DNA from: Methylotenera sp. G11
GTDB taxonomy: Bacteria > Pseudomonadota > Gammaproteobacteria > Burkholderiales > Methylophilaceae
DNA: 64,000 nt
Reading direction: 5' to 3'
Assembly (NCBI RefSeq): GCF_000799735.1
Contig: NZ_JUHH01000001.1
Span: 248,001 to 312,000 of the forward strand
In this document: piece by piece, positions 45,038 to 51,202 of the stretch
How the letters are laid out: each line of letters begins with the position of its first letter
Numbering within the stretch: the first letter of the stretch is position 1
The notes under the pieces: generated by a model
What the model was told of the DNA's origin: nothing
The model's input: only the letters and a program-made list of their open reading frames with translations
Databases searched by the model: none
Program-made: the position numbers and the translations under genes

Positions 45038-45095
45038 GCCTAACGTTTGAATTAAGGGGCGCCGTTAGGCGTCCCGCTTGAATGATGGGTTAGAG
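45038..45095 (-). repeat. attC 6
   Basis: GCCTAACGTTTGAATTAAGG left, GTTAGGCGTCCCGCTTGAAT centre, GGGTTAGAG right; its right core is GTTAGAG. Confidence 0.9.
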
Positions 45096-45456
45096 AGCTT
45101 AGGATATGATGAAACTGATGACCTTGTTTTAGTAAAGCTACACCTGCTATAAGTAGCAAAGACGTTGAAAACAACCCTTTTAGTAGTTTTAGATTTGTGT
45201 ACTCTGTAAAAAAGCATAAATTGACTAGCAATGCAATTGCACCTGTGAAAAGCACGGTGCATATAATTGAGGCGGCGCCACCCTTGTATGATTTTTTTTG
45301 CGCAATACCCAAAAGAATGCTCCAAAAAATAATTATTAGGCCTGAAGTTATGCCGGAATAGGCGTATAAATATGTGGCCTCGGCCATATTCCAATAAATA
45401 ACGAATGCACCAAATGTTGCTAGCAAGAGTGCAGGAGTAAGTTTTATTAGTTTCAT
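45052..45456 (-). CDS. Cassette 6: four-span membrane protein
   Basis: 134 residues. Four hydrophobic segments are clear: LTPALLLATFGAFVIYWNMA, YAYSGITSGLIIIFWSILLG, AASIICTVLFTGAIALLVNL and LLKGLFSTSLLLIAGVALL. The last dozen residues are read from attC 6 itself, as often happens with cassette genes. Family unknown. Confidence 0.7.
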   Translation of the reverse strand: MKLIKLTPALLLATFGAFVIYWNMAEATYLYAYSGITSGLIIIFWSILLGIAQKKSYKGGAASIICTVLFTGAIALLVNLCFFTEYTNLKLLKGLFSTSLLLIAGVALLKQGHQFHHILSSLTHHSSGTPNGAP

Positions 45457-45459
45457 AAT

Positions 45460-45516
45460 CTCTAACGTTTGACATAAGGGGCTGCGAAGCAGTCCCGCTT
45501 GATGGATGAGTTAGAG
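45460..45516 (-). repeat. attC 5
   Basis: CTCTAACGTTTGACATAAGG left, CTGCGAAGCAGTCCCGCTTG centre, GAGTTAGAG right; 57 bases, subfamily with the CTGCGAAGCAG hairpin. Confidence 0.9.
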
Positions 45517-45726
45517 AGTTTATCTTTATATGACATTGCAGAAATATATCAATAAACGGGAAAATATACCATTTATTTTTTTTGTGGTATGAATGATAGG
45601 TATTTAATAAGACTAAATGATGATGTTTTGAAACATAGCGACTGAATGGTTTTAATTGATGAGAGAGAATGGTTAGTCAGAATGGTGGTGCTGTTTCTTA
45701 AAGAATCTATGTCAATTACACATTAT
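45517..45726 (-). other. Cassette 5: ORF-less cassette
   Basis: 210 bases between attC 5 and attC 4 with no minus-strand frame longer than a few codons; the only ATG frame of note is a 20-codon plus-strand frame at 45530-45592. The DNA is very AT-rich. On the minus strand near its distal end lie TTGATA (45552-45547) and TATAAA (45530-45525) with a 16-base spacer, a plausible promoter firing into cassette 6 and beyond. Confidence 0.7.
45525..45552 (-). promoter_or_regulatory. Candidate promoter inside the ORF-less cassette
   Basis: -35 TTGATA, 16-base spacer, -10 TATAAA on the minus strand, pointing toward cassettes 6-14. Good consensus match, but AT-rich DNA gives such matches by chance. Confidence 0.4.
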
Positions 45727-45784
45727 CTCTAACGTTTGAATTAAGGGGCGCCGTTAGGCGTCCCGCTTGAATGATGGGTTAGCC
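45727..45784 (-). repeat. attC 4
   Basis: CTCTAACGTTTGAATTAAGG left, GTTAGGCGTCCCGCTTGAAT centre, GGGTTAGCC right; 58 bases. Confidence 0.92.
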
Positions 45785-46216
45785 TTGCGATGCACTTAGA
45801 CTGCCAAGTGAGAACCCGCCAACCTCACAAATACGGCCGCGCCACCACACCCCCTTGTTGCCAGGGATTGGGTTGCCAGCGGTATTAAAGAACCGAGTAT
45901 TTTTTAAATGAATATATTGTGGTGGGGGTTGAATTTTATTTTCGTCATTAGACTTATATAAATCGCCATAAGAAGAAATATTGGTTTTTATCGATTCTGC
46001 GTCCTCGGAATTTGTGAATGCGCTAGAGAATTCTGTAGCAAAACCATCGAAGTATTGCTTATGACTGACTAAGTTTCCAGACACGAGCATGCCACTAACT
46101 TGTAAAGTTATACCGATTTCTAATGATGCTTCATTAGCGAAACTTACTAGTGATTGAAGAAACCAATCAGTTTCAGCGACTAGAGGTGGCGCTATGATTT
46201 CTGCTTCGTTTGTCAT
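45779..46216 (-). CDS. Cassette 4: GvpU-like (gas vesicle accessory protein family) protein
   Basis: 145 residues. The order of blocks ITLQVSGMLVSGNLVSHKQY, then PPQYIHLKNTRFF, then VWWRGRICEVGGFSLGSL agrees with what I remember of GvpU, the accessory protein of Bacillus megaterium gas vesicle clusters. No gas vesicle structural gene is in the window. GvpU-like genes as solitary proteins are known in other bacteria, so the function here may be unrelated to buoyancy. Similarity is by recall, not alignment. Confidence 0.65.
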   Translation of the reverse strand: MTNEAEIIAPPLVAETDWFLQSLVSFANEASLEIGITLQVSGMLVSGNLVSHKQYFDGFATEFSSAFTNSEDAESIKTNISSYGDLYKSNDENKIQPPPQYIHLKNTRFFNTAGNPIPGNKGVWWRGRICEVGGFSLGSLSASQG

Positions 46217-46238
46217 TTAAATTTTCCTGTTGTAAAAG

Positions 46239-46295
46239 GGCTAACATTTAACATAAGGGGCTGCGAAGCAGTCCCGCTTGATGGATGGGTTAGGG
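46239..46295 (-). repeat. attC 3
   Basis: GGCTAACATTTAACATAAGG left, CTGCGAAGCAGTCCCGCTTG centre, GGGTTAGGG right; same hairpin subfamily as attC 5, with AACATT instead of AACGTT. Confidence 0.88.
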
Positions 46296-46306
46296 AATAA
46301 TGCGGC

Positions 46307-46642
46307 CTAGGCACCATGTATTGAAACCCAAAGGATAATAACGGTAAACCCAGATATTGCAATAAGTGGTGGAGAGTAGACTACTTTTTTGGCTAGAACC
46401 CCATTGCCTTTTTGCTTTAGTGAATATGCTACGGGAAAGGCAATAAGGATAAAGGCTGGGTAAAGGTGAAATAGGATTAGGCTGACATTCGTAAAGCTAA
46501 AGCCAGGAGAATATCCCATCCCTGCGAGCGCCGCTAGAGGAGCCCAGAGCACCAAAGAAAGTAACTGAGCTATGAGGGGAATTCGCAAAGAAAATTCTGT
46601 ATTTAGTTTTTCATCGCCGGGAAATTGGTTAGTAACTTGCAT
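46307..46642 (-). CDS. Cassette 3: three-span membrane protein
   Basis: 111 residues from the ATG at 46642, which has GGGAG a few bases upstream (a GTG one codon before is possible). Hydrophobic segments are IPLIAQLLSLVLWAPLAALA, VSLILFHLYPAFILIAFPVA and YSPPLIAISGFTVIILWVSI. No family recognised. Confidence 0.7.
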   Translation of the reverse strand: MQVTNQFPGDEKLNTEFSLRIPLIAQLLSLVLWAPLAALAGMGYSPGFSFTNVSLILFHLYPAFILIAFPVAYSLKQKGNGVLAKKVVYSPPLIAISGFTVIILWVSIHGA

Positions 46643-46647
46643 CACTC

Positions 46648-46708
46648 TCCCTAACGTCTGACATAAGGGGCGCGCTTTAGCGCGTCCCGCTTGATGGATG
46701 GGTTAGGC
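46648..46708 (-). repeat. attC 2
   Basis: TCCCTAACGTCTGACATAAG left, GCGCTTTAGCGCGTCCCGC centre, GGGTTAGGC right; about 61 bases. Confidence 0.9.
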
Positions 46709-47083
46709 ATTTGAGGCCTCATAGCTTGCAAAGGGACCGAAAAACAGAAGTTTAGAAGGTAACTTGGAAATTACCTCACTTTGCTTTGGAAAATGCGCCA
46801 CGAATTCAGGCCAAGCATCCATCACATATGAATCCCATTTCAGAGGGTCGAGCTGATGAATTTTTCCATCTGCAATATCAATAAATTCGTAGCCTTGACG
46901 GGTGAGGTTGGATACAACTTCGTGAGCCGCAGCCTCATGGTTTGGGGCTGCAACGAACGCTGGAACATAAGCCCCAACAAGATTTGTTGGTATTTCTGTA
47001 TTTGTTCCGCGACCAATGTGCATATTTATCAAAAACAATATGTTCTCAGGTGTCTTTTGCTTCTTGTTGAGCATTCCAAACAT
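46703..47083 (-). CDS. Cassette 2: hypothetical protein
   Basis: 126 residues if the ATG at 47083 is used, the first one past attC 1; an ATG at 47074 is an alternative. The upstream part of the open frame lies in the attC and is not counted. Segments VGAYVPAFVAAPNHEAAAHE and VVSNLTRQGYEFIDIADGKI suggest a compact alpha/beta protein. No named family. The C-terminal SYEASNA runs into attC 2; similarly, cassette 13 ends in DEASNA because both read through the same attC sequence. Confidence 0.62.
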   Translation of the reverse strand: MFGMLNKKQKTPENILFLINMHIGRGTNTEIPTNLVGAYVPAFVAAPNHEAAAHEVVSNLTRQGYEFIDIADGKIHQLDPLKWDSYVMDAWPEFVAHFPKQSEVISKLPSKLLFFGPFASYEASNA

Positions 47084-47091
47084 AACGTTTT

Positions 47092-47214
47092 GCCTAACGT
47101 TTGAGGTAAGGGGCTGGCCGCCCCAAAAGCTGGCTGAAGCCACCGAAGGAAACTTTACCACCGACCGTAAAAACTGCGACCATCGGCCAGTCCCGCTTGA
47201 CCGATGGGTTAGGC
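47092..47214 (-). repeat. attC 1 (long, divergent centre)
   Basis: GCCTAACGTTTGAGGTAAGG left, GGCCAGTCCCGCTTGACCGA right part, GGGTTAGGC right end; 123 bases. The outer parts match the family, but a 60-base centre with GGCTGGCCGCC and GGCCAG arms makes a larger variable terminal structure. Confidence 0.85.
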
Positions 47215-47562
47215 GCAGTTAAGTGCGAGGTGCCTAATATTTTCAGACTCCTTGGCATAGCCGTCTTTTTCAAGTGCTTGAGCCAGTATTTGAAGGTAGT
47301 GTTTTTCGCTCACCATAAAATGTTCACTTTTGGAGCAAAATCCAGCGTCGATATAAAGTTCAACTTGGCCTTCGGGGATGAAATATTTTTCAACTTCTTT
47401 GTCGTATTCGTCAAGATCGCCAGGGTACAAAACACCGTATGGTTCAGAGCCATAGCCATGGCGCTCTTCAGCGAATGTTGCGAGTTGAGCCTTATCGTGC
47501 CAATGCGAAATTAGTAGTCGAATAACAATATCAATGTCCTCCTGACTCGCCGAAGTATCCAT
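47209..47562 (-). CDS. Cassette 1: hypothetical protein
   Basis: 117 residues, acidic and soluble; segments IDIVIRLLISHWHDKAQLAT, GVLYPGDLDEYDKEVEKYFI and SEKHYLQILAQALEKDGYA. Not a family I know. As the cassette nearest attI it should be the best expressed, from the candidate promoter at 47590-47618, and the most recently acquired. The stop codon overlaps attC 1. Confidence 0.68.
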   Translation of the reverse strand: MDTSASQEDIDIVIRLLISHWHDKAQLATFAEERHGYGSEPYGVLYPGDLDEYDKEVEKYFIPEGQVELYIDAGFCSKSEHFMVSEKHYLQILAQALEKDGYAKESENIRHLALNCA

Positions 47563-47571
47563 TTCTAATTC

Positions 47572-47605
47572 GCCTAACGTAAAGTATGCATCCTAAAATG
47601 TACTT
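47572..47605 (-). other. attI junction
   Basis: GCCTAACG at 47572-47579 is the recombination core joining the first cassette to the platform; the remaining 26 bases to the intI start (beginning TAAAGTATGCATCC) are the attI side. This is very short for an attI and leader. Confidence 0.65.
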
Positions 47606-47618
47606 ATGACTACGTCAA
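47590..47618 (-). promoter_or_regulatory. Candidate cassette promoter Pc
   Basis: Minus strand: -35 TTGACG (47618-47613), 17-base spacer, -10 TAGGAT (47595-47590). It overlaps the first codons of intI and fires across the attI junction into cassette 1. Confidence 0.5.
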
Positions 47619-48586
47619 TAGAGCCACCTAAGTTGTTAGATCAAGTGCGCGGAAAAATCCGTTTGAAGCATTACAGTATCCGCACAGAGCAGGCATATGT
47701 AGATTGGATTAAACGCTTTATTTTATTTTTTGACAAGCAGCACCCCAAAGACTTGGGTGTAACAGAAGTTGAGCGGTTTCTGACTTACTTGGCTGTAGAG
47801 AGTAAGGTTGCGGCAAGCACGCAGAATCAGGCAAAAAGTGCTTTGTTGTTTCTTTATAAAGAGGTATTGGGCGTTGAGTTGCCGTGGCTGGATGATGTGG
47901 AGCGTGCTAAAGCGCCTAAACGCTTGCTTGTGGTATTAACACAGCAGGAAGTGCAGGCTATTTTAAAGCAATTGGAGGGTACGCATCATTTGGTGGTAAG
48001 TTTGCTCTATGGTACCGGCATGCGTATTTTAGAGGCCTTGCGCCTGCGAGTTAACGATTTGGATTTTTCACGTAAAGAAATTTTAATCCGTGATGGCAAG
48101 GGTTTTAAAGATAGGGTCACCATGCTGCCTGTCAGTTTAGCTGCGCCATTAAAGGCGCATCTGGAAAAAGTAAAGATTTTGCATGAGCAGGATTTGCTGG
48201 CGGGCTATGGTGCAGTGCATTTGCCTTATGCGCTGGCTAAAAAGTATCCTTACGCAGCGCGTGATTGGTCATGGCAGTACGTGTTTCCTTCGGGCAAGTT
48301 GTCAGTTGATCCGCGTAGCGATGATGCAGTTATCAGGCGGCATCATGTGCAGGATCAGGCTATTCAGCGCGCGGTGCGTCAGGCGGTGGTAGATGCCGGC
48401 ATTACTAAGCCAGCCACGCCGCATACTTTCAGGCATAGTTTTGCTACGCATCTGCTTGAGAATGGTTATGATATTCGCATTGTTCAGGAATTATTGGGGC
48501 ACAGTGATGTGGCAACAACCATGATATATACGCATGTGTTAAATAAAGGCGGGCGAGGTGTGAGCAGCCCGTTAGATGTGTTGTAG
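47606..48586 (+). CDS. intI: IntI, integron integrase (tyrosine recombinase)
   Basis: 326 residues, collinear with IntI1. The N-terminal SAM-like domain has [19 protein letters not shown], the catalytic domain [20 protein letters not shown] (Arg I), [12 protein letters not shown] (His-x-x-Arg), [15 protein letters not shown] (nucleophile Tyr308) and the C-terminal [10 protein letters not shown]. The IntI-specific insert between patches II and III is present around [20 protein letters not shown], separating it from XerC/D. The gene is intact, so it is likely functional. It runs away from the cassettes. A LexA box is not evident in the short leader. Confidence 0.96.
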   Translation: MTTSIEPPKLLDQVRGKIRLKHYSIRTEQAYVDWIKRFILFFDKQHPKDLGVTEVERFLTYLAVESKVAASTQNQAKSALLFLYKEVLGVELPWLDDVERAKAPKRLLVVLTQQEVQAILKQLEGTHHLVVSLLYGTGMRILEALRLRVNDLDFSRKEILIRDGKGFKDRVTMLPVSLAAPLKAHLEKVKILHEQDLLAGYGAVHLPYALAKKYPYAARDWSWQYVFPSGKLSVDPRSDDAVIRRHHVQDQAIQRAVRQAVVDAGITKPATPHTFRHSFATHLLENGYDIRIVQELLGHSDVATTMIYTHVLNKGGRGVSSPLDVL

Positions 48587-48603
48587 CTTGTACAGTAGAA
48601 ACT

Positions 48604-48660
48604 GCATATAGCTGCGAATATACCTTCAATCAAATCGTTCATGGCTATATGCTGCTTTTA
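48604..48660 (+). terminator. Inverted repeat after intI
   Basis: GCATATAGC (48604-48612) and GCTATATGC (48644-48652) are perfect complements around a 31-base loop, followed by TGCTTTTA. Weak candidate terminator. Confidence 0.35.
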
Positions 48661-48699
48661 CACATTTGCGTTTATTGCACCCTAGTAACAATCGGTTTA

Positions 48700-48717
48700 T
48701 TATAACAATTGTTATAA
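48700..48717. promoter_or_regulatory. Palindromic operator candidate of the AbrB-Doc locus
   Basis: TTATAACAATTGTTATAA is a perfect 18-base palindrome 22 bases before the antitoxin start. AbrB/MazE-type antitoxins autoregulate by binding such sites; assignment by position. Confidence 0.55.
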
Positions 48718-48739
48718 CTTTTTGATTAAGAGGTCTTTC

Positions 48740-48964
48740 ATGCAAACTTTAAAACTCACCCAAATCGGTAATTCTGTTGGGTTGATTTTGCCTAAAGAAG
48801 TATTAGCGCGCTTAAAGCTTGAAAAAGGTGACACAGTGTTTTTAACAGATGCGCCAGGTGCAGTGACGATTACGCCGCATGACCCTAAGTTTGAAGAGCA
48901 GCTTGATATAGGGCGTGAATTCATGCGGGAGTACCGCGACACATTTAACGCTTTGGCAAAATAG
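48740..48964 (+). CDS. AbrB/MazE-family antitoxin
   Basis: 74 residues from the ATG at 48740 with AGAGG upstream. The swapped-hairpin DNA-binding domain is plain: LKLTQIGNSVGLILPKEVLA then LKLEKGDTVFLTD. The C-terminal tail (GREFMREYRDTFNALAK) should contact the toxin. It precedes the Doc-family gene by 2 bases. Such antitoxins both neutralise the partner and repress the operon. Confidence 0.88.
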   Translation: MQTLKLTQIGNSVGLILPKEVLARLKLEKGDTVFLTDAPGAVTITPHDPKFEEQLDIGREFMREYRDTFNALAK

Positions 48965-48966
48965 CT

Positions 48967-49353
48967 ATGAATCAATTCAGGTGGATTGATAAGCAATTAC
49001 TCGTCACCCTGCATGATGAAAGCTTGGCGTTGCATGGCGGGGCATCGGGTATTCGCGACGAAGGGCTGCTGGATTCGGCGTTAAATCGCGCCGTAAATCT
49101 GGTTATGTACGGTAGCCCTGATTTTGCAGAATTAGCGGCTGCTTATGGTGTTGGGCTTGCTAAGAATTATGCTTTTATTGATGGTAATAAACGTACTGCT
49201 TTTCTTTCTGTTGGTTTGTTTTTGGGCTTAAATGGGTATAAATTAAAGGCTACGCAAGTGGATGCTACGCTCACAATGCTCGCAGTTGCCGCTGGCGAAA
49301 TGGATGAGCAGAATTTCGCAGGCTGGATTCGCAAAAATGCTGTGCAAAGATAA
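48967..49353 (+). CDS. doc: Doc-family (Fic fold) toxin with Tyr in place of the catalytic His
   Basis: 128 residues of the death-on-curing family; Doc toxins phosphorylate EF-Tu. The Fic-type motif reads Tyr68-Ala-Phe70-Ile-Asp72-Gly-Asn-Lys-Arg76, that is NYAFIDGNKR, where active Doc has His in the place of Tyr68 (His66 in phage P1 Doc). The codon is TAT, one transition from CAT. P1 Doc with this very His-to-Tyr change is a well-known non-toxic form. The remainder (ALHGGASGIRDEGLLDSALN, AFLSVGLFLGLNGYKL) is intact. The toxin may therefore be inactive or have changed chemistry. Confidence 0.88.
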   Translation: MNQFRWIDKQLLVTLHDESLALHGGASGIRDEGLLDSALNRAVNLVMYGSPDFAELAAAYGVGLAKNYAFIDGNKRTAFLSVGLFLGLNGYKLKATQVDATLTMLAVAAGEMDEQNFAGWIRKNAVQR

Positions 49354-49416
49354 GCGGCGATTGTTTGTTTTTCTACGGCTGGTTAGTGCTGACTGGCTTT
49401 ATATTTTATGAGTATT

Positions 49417-49450
49417 CGTAATACGTGGTTGATAGCAACCACGTATTACG
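49417..49450. repeat. Perfect 15-bp hairpin, left flank of Phd-VapC
   Basis: CGTAATACGTGGTTG and CAACCACGTATTACG enclose loop ATAG. The right arm with its loop (49429-49450) recurs at 50271-50292 with 3 differences in 22 bases, so the TA pair lies between two direct copies. Confidence 0.7.
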
Positions 49451-49505
49451 ATCTATGGTTCATCTAAAATCGACTCTATCCAGCCCCGTCATAGCTCCAT
49501 AGTTC

Positions 49506-49546
49506 TTGACACCCCGATTTAATGTAGTAACATAACTACATTAAAT
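49506..49546 (+). promoter_or_regulatory. Promoter/operator of the phd-vapC operon
   Basis: ATTTAATGTAGT (49517-49528) and ACTACATTAAAT (49535-49546) form a perfect 12-base inverted repeat around AACATA. A -35 TTGACA (49506-49511) and a -10-like TAACAT (49528-49533), 16 bases apart, place the operator over the promoter, as expected for autorepression. Confidence 0.65.
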
Positions 49547-49568
49547 ATTCAATGTAAGAGGTTCCGTT

Positions 49569-49823
49569 ATGACAATCACAACCCTATCCAGCCGGGAGCT
49601 GAACCAAGACGTTACTCGTGCAAAGAAGGCTACCAAGAAAGGTCCTGTATTCATCACAGATCGCGGCAAGCCTGCTCATGTGCTGTTGAGCATTGAGGAA
49701 TATCAACAACTTACAAAGCAGCGTCGCAGCATTGCTGATTCGCTGGCTATGCCAGGCATTGAAAACATTGAGTTTGAGCCCCAGCGCGTAACTATCGAAC
49801 CCCGTCCGGCTGATTTCTCATGA
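49569..49823 (+). CDS. phd: Phd/YefM-family antitoxin
   Basis: 84 residues. The N-terminal half TTLSSRELNQDVTRAKKATK and the signature GPVFITDRGKPAHVLLSIEE are those of Phd/YefM DNA-binding antitoxins; the C-terminal tail (FEPQRVTIEPRPADFS) is the toxin-neutralising part. It overlaps vapC by 4 bases (ATGA), giving coupled synthesis. A palindromic operator precedes it. Confidence 0.92.
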   Translation: MTITTLSSRELNQDVTRAKKATKKGPVFITDRGKPAHVLLSIEEYQQLTKQRRSIADSLAMPGIENIEFEPQRVTIEPRPADFS

Positions 49824-50248
49824 TGTATGTTCTCGATACCAACGTGGTGTCCGAACTACGAAAAGTTCGTATTGGCAAGGCCGATCCGAACGTGGCGACA
49901 TGGGCTGAAAACGTCGATGCCGCCAACCTGTTTGTGTCCGCCATTACTATCATGGAGTTGGAACTTGGCGTTTTGTCGATTGAGCGCAAGGACGCCACCC
50001 AAGGAGCCATGCTGCGTGCGTGGTTAGAGCAACATGTATTGCCGGAGTTTTCTGGGAGAACGTTGCCCATTGATACAACCATAGCACAGCGTTGTGCTAA
50101 GCTGCACATACCAGACAAGCGTGGCGAGCGTGATGCACTCATTGCTGCGACGGCTCTTGTGCATGGCATGACGGTAGTCACTCGCAATGTGGCTGATTTT
50201 CAGTCCACAGGGGTAACAATTTTCAATCCGTGGGAGCCAATCCAATAA
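49820..50248 (+). CDS. vapC: VapC-type PIN-domain toxin
   Basis: 142 residues. A PIN-domain RNase with the acidic residues in YVLDTNVVSELRK, the central AITIMELELGVL, and GERDALIAATALVHGMTVVT followed by NVADF. These give the four-Asp/Glu magnesium site of VapC toxins, which cut tRNA-fMet or rRNA. It is paired with a Phd-type antitoxin rather than VapB, a common mixture. Start may be 49820 or the adjacent ATG at 49823. Confidence 0.93.
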   Translation: MMYVLDTNVVSELRKVRIGKADPNVATWAENVDAANLFVSAITIMELELGVLSIERKDATQGAMLRAWLEQHVLPEFSGRTLPIDTTIAQRCAKLHIPDKRGERDALIAATALVHGMTVVTRNVADFQSTGVTIFNPWEPIQ

Positions 50249-50270
50249 TGGCCGAAAATGTGGCAGTATG

Positions 50271-50292
50271 TTGATATCAACCACGAAATACG
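50271..50292 (+). repeat. Right-flank direct repeat of the Phd-VapC module
   Basis: TTGATATCAACCACGAAATA + CG matches 49429-49450 (TTGATAGCAACCACGTATTA + CG) at 19 of 22 positions. It lacks the left hairpin arm. Confidence 0.6.
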
Positions 50293-50325
50293 GATAGCCT
50301 ATTTTATTTCACTCATTGCTGATTC

Positions 50326-51075
50326 ATGACCAATTCGATTAATTTTATTCAACCCCAATGGCCCGCGCCATCTAATGTTAAAGCTTTGCAAACTACACGT
50401 GCAGGCGGGGTGAGTATTGCACCTTATGCCAGCTTGAATCTGGGCGCACATGTCAATGACGACCCGATTGCCGTGGCTAAAAACCGCCAGTTGCTAAGCC
50501 CGTATCTGCCTAGCGAACCGGTGTGGGTGAATCAGGTGCATGGGGTTGAGGTGATTGACGCGGCGGATAGTGGCTGCCTGCAGAATGCGGATGCCTCGTT
50601 TACTACCAAGCCAAATGTAGTCTGCGTGACGATGACGGCAGATTGCCTGCCGGTATTGCTTTGCGATAAAAAAGGCTCAGTGGTTGCCGCTGCACATGCG
50701 GGCTGGCGTGGCCTGTGCGATGGCGTGATCGAAGCTGCCGTTGCCAGGATGCAGGTGCCGGCGAGCGAGATTCTTGCATGGCTGGGGCCAGCGATTGGCC
50801 CAAATGCGTTTGAAGTGGGCGATGACGTCAAAGCACAGTTTTTAGCTCAAGATGGCAATGCTGAACTGGCATTCAAGCGACATGGCGATAAATGGTTATG
50901 CAATATGTATTTAATTGCCAGGCAGCGTTTGAACGCTTTGGGTGTGACTGAGATTTACGGCGCGAGCGTGAATGAGGATTTCTGTACCTATAGCGATGAG
51001 ACGCGTTTTTTCTCGTTCCGGCGCGACAATGTCACCGGACGCATGGCAAGCATGATTTGGCTGGAGAATCGCTAG
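50326..51075 (+). CDS. pgeF: PgeF (YfiH), peptidoglycan-editing purine nucleosidase/laccase-like protein
   Basis: 249 residues of the multicopper-polyphenol-oxidase-like YfiH family. Metal-site residues are in WVNQVHGVEVIDAA, MTADCLPVLLCDKKG and AAAHAGWRGLCDGVIEAAV. In E. coli it removes wrongly incorporated amino acids from UDP-MurNAc; related proteins act on purine nucleosides. It normally follows rluD; the present gap of 10.9 kb marks the accessory insertion. It has its own promoter region of about 75 bases after vapC. Confidence 0.92.
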   Translation: MTNSINFIQPQWPAPSNVKALQTTRAGGVSIAPYASLNLGAHVNDDPIAVAKNRQLLSPYLPSEPVWVNQVHGVEVIDAADSGCLQNADASFTTKPNVVCVTMTADCLPVLLCDKKGSVVAAAHAGWRGLCDGVIEAAVARMQVPASEILAWLGPAIGPNAFEVGDDVKAQFLAQDGNAELAFKRHGDKWLCNMYLIARQRLNALGVTEIYGASVNEDFCTYSDETRFFSFRRDNVTGRMASMIWLENR

Positions 51076-51202
51076 GGGCTGTGGGTTGCCGCGCGTTGCT
51101 CGCGACAACGGGATCAACTAGCGCGTTCTTAGGTTTGAACCTTTTTCTAAATGATAGTCGTCTAAGTTATAATGGCGGTTATTCATTTCTTTCAAGTGCC
51201 GC

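Larger units (their letters stand above)
41053..47605 (-). mobile_element. Integron cassette array (14 cassettes) with attI end at IntI
   Basis: Fourteen attC sites sharing the frame CCTAACGTT...AAGGGGC...GTCCCGCTTGA...GGGTTAGGC on the plus strand split this region into cassettes of about 270-600 bases. All coding cassettes are read on the minus strand, away from the intI gene at 47606, as expected. Most sites are near-identical, as in chromosomal (sedentary) integrons, while two are of other types, so cassettes come from more than one source. The array begins at the attI junction (about 47572-47605) and ends at a degenerate attC at 41053. Confidence 0.95.

Noticed and set aside
41053-47605. 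Interpreting the regular 57-61-base repeats as a CRISPR array
   Set aside because: The spacing is irregular (about 210-590 bases), spacers hold genes, and each repeat is an attC palindrome next to an integron integrase.
47606-48586. XerC/XerD-type chromosome dimer recombinase
   Set aside because: The IntI-specific insert before the HTFRHSF motif and the neighbouring attC sites make it an integron integrase.
48712-48996. Minus-strand frame overlapping the AbrB antitoxin
   Set aside because: It is the complement of a recognisable AbrB protein; no ribosome site or family.
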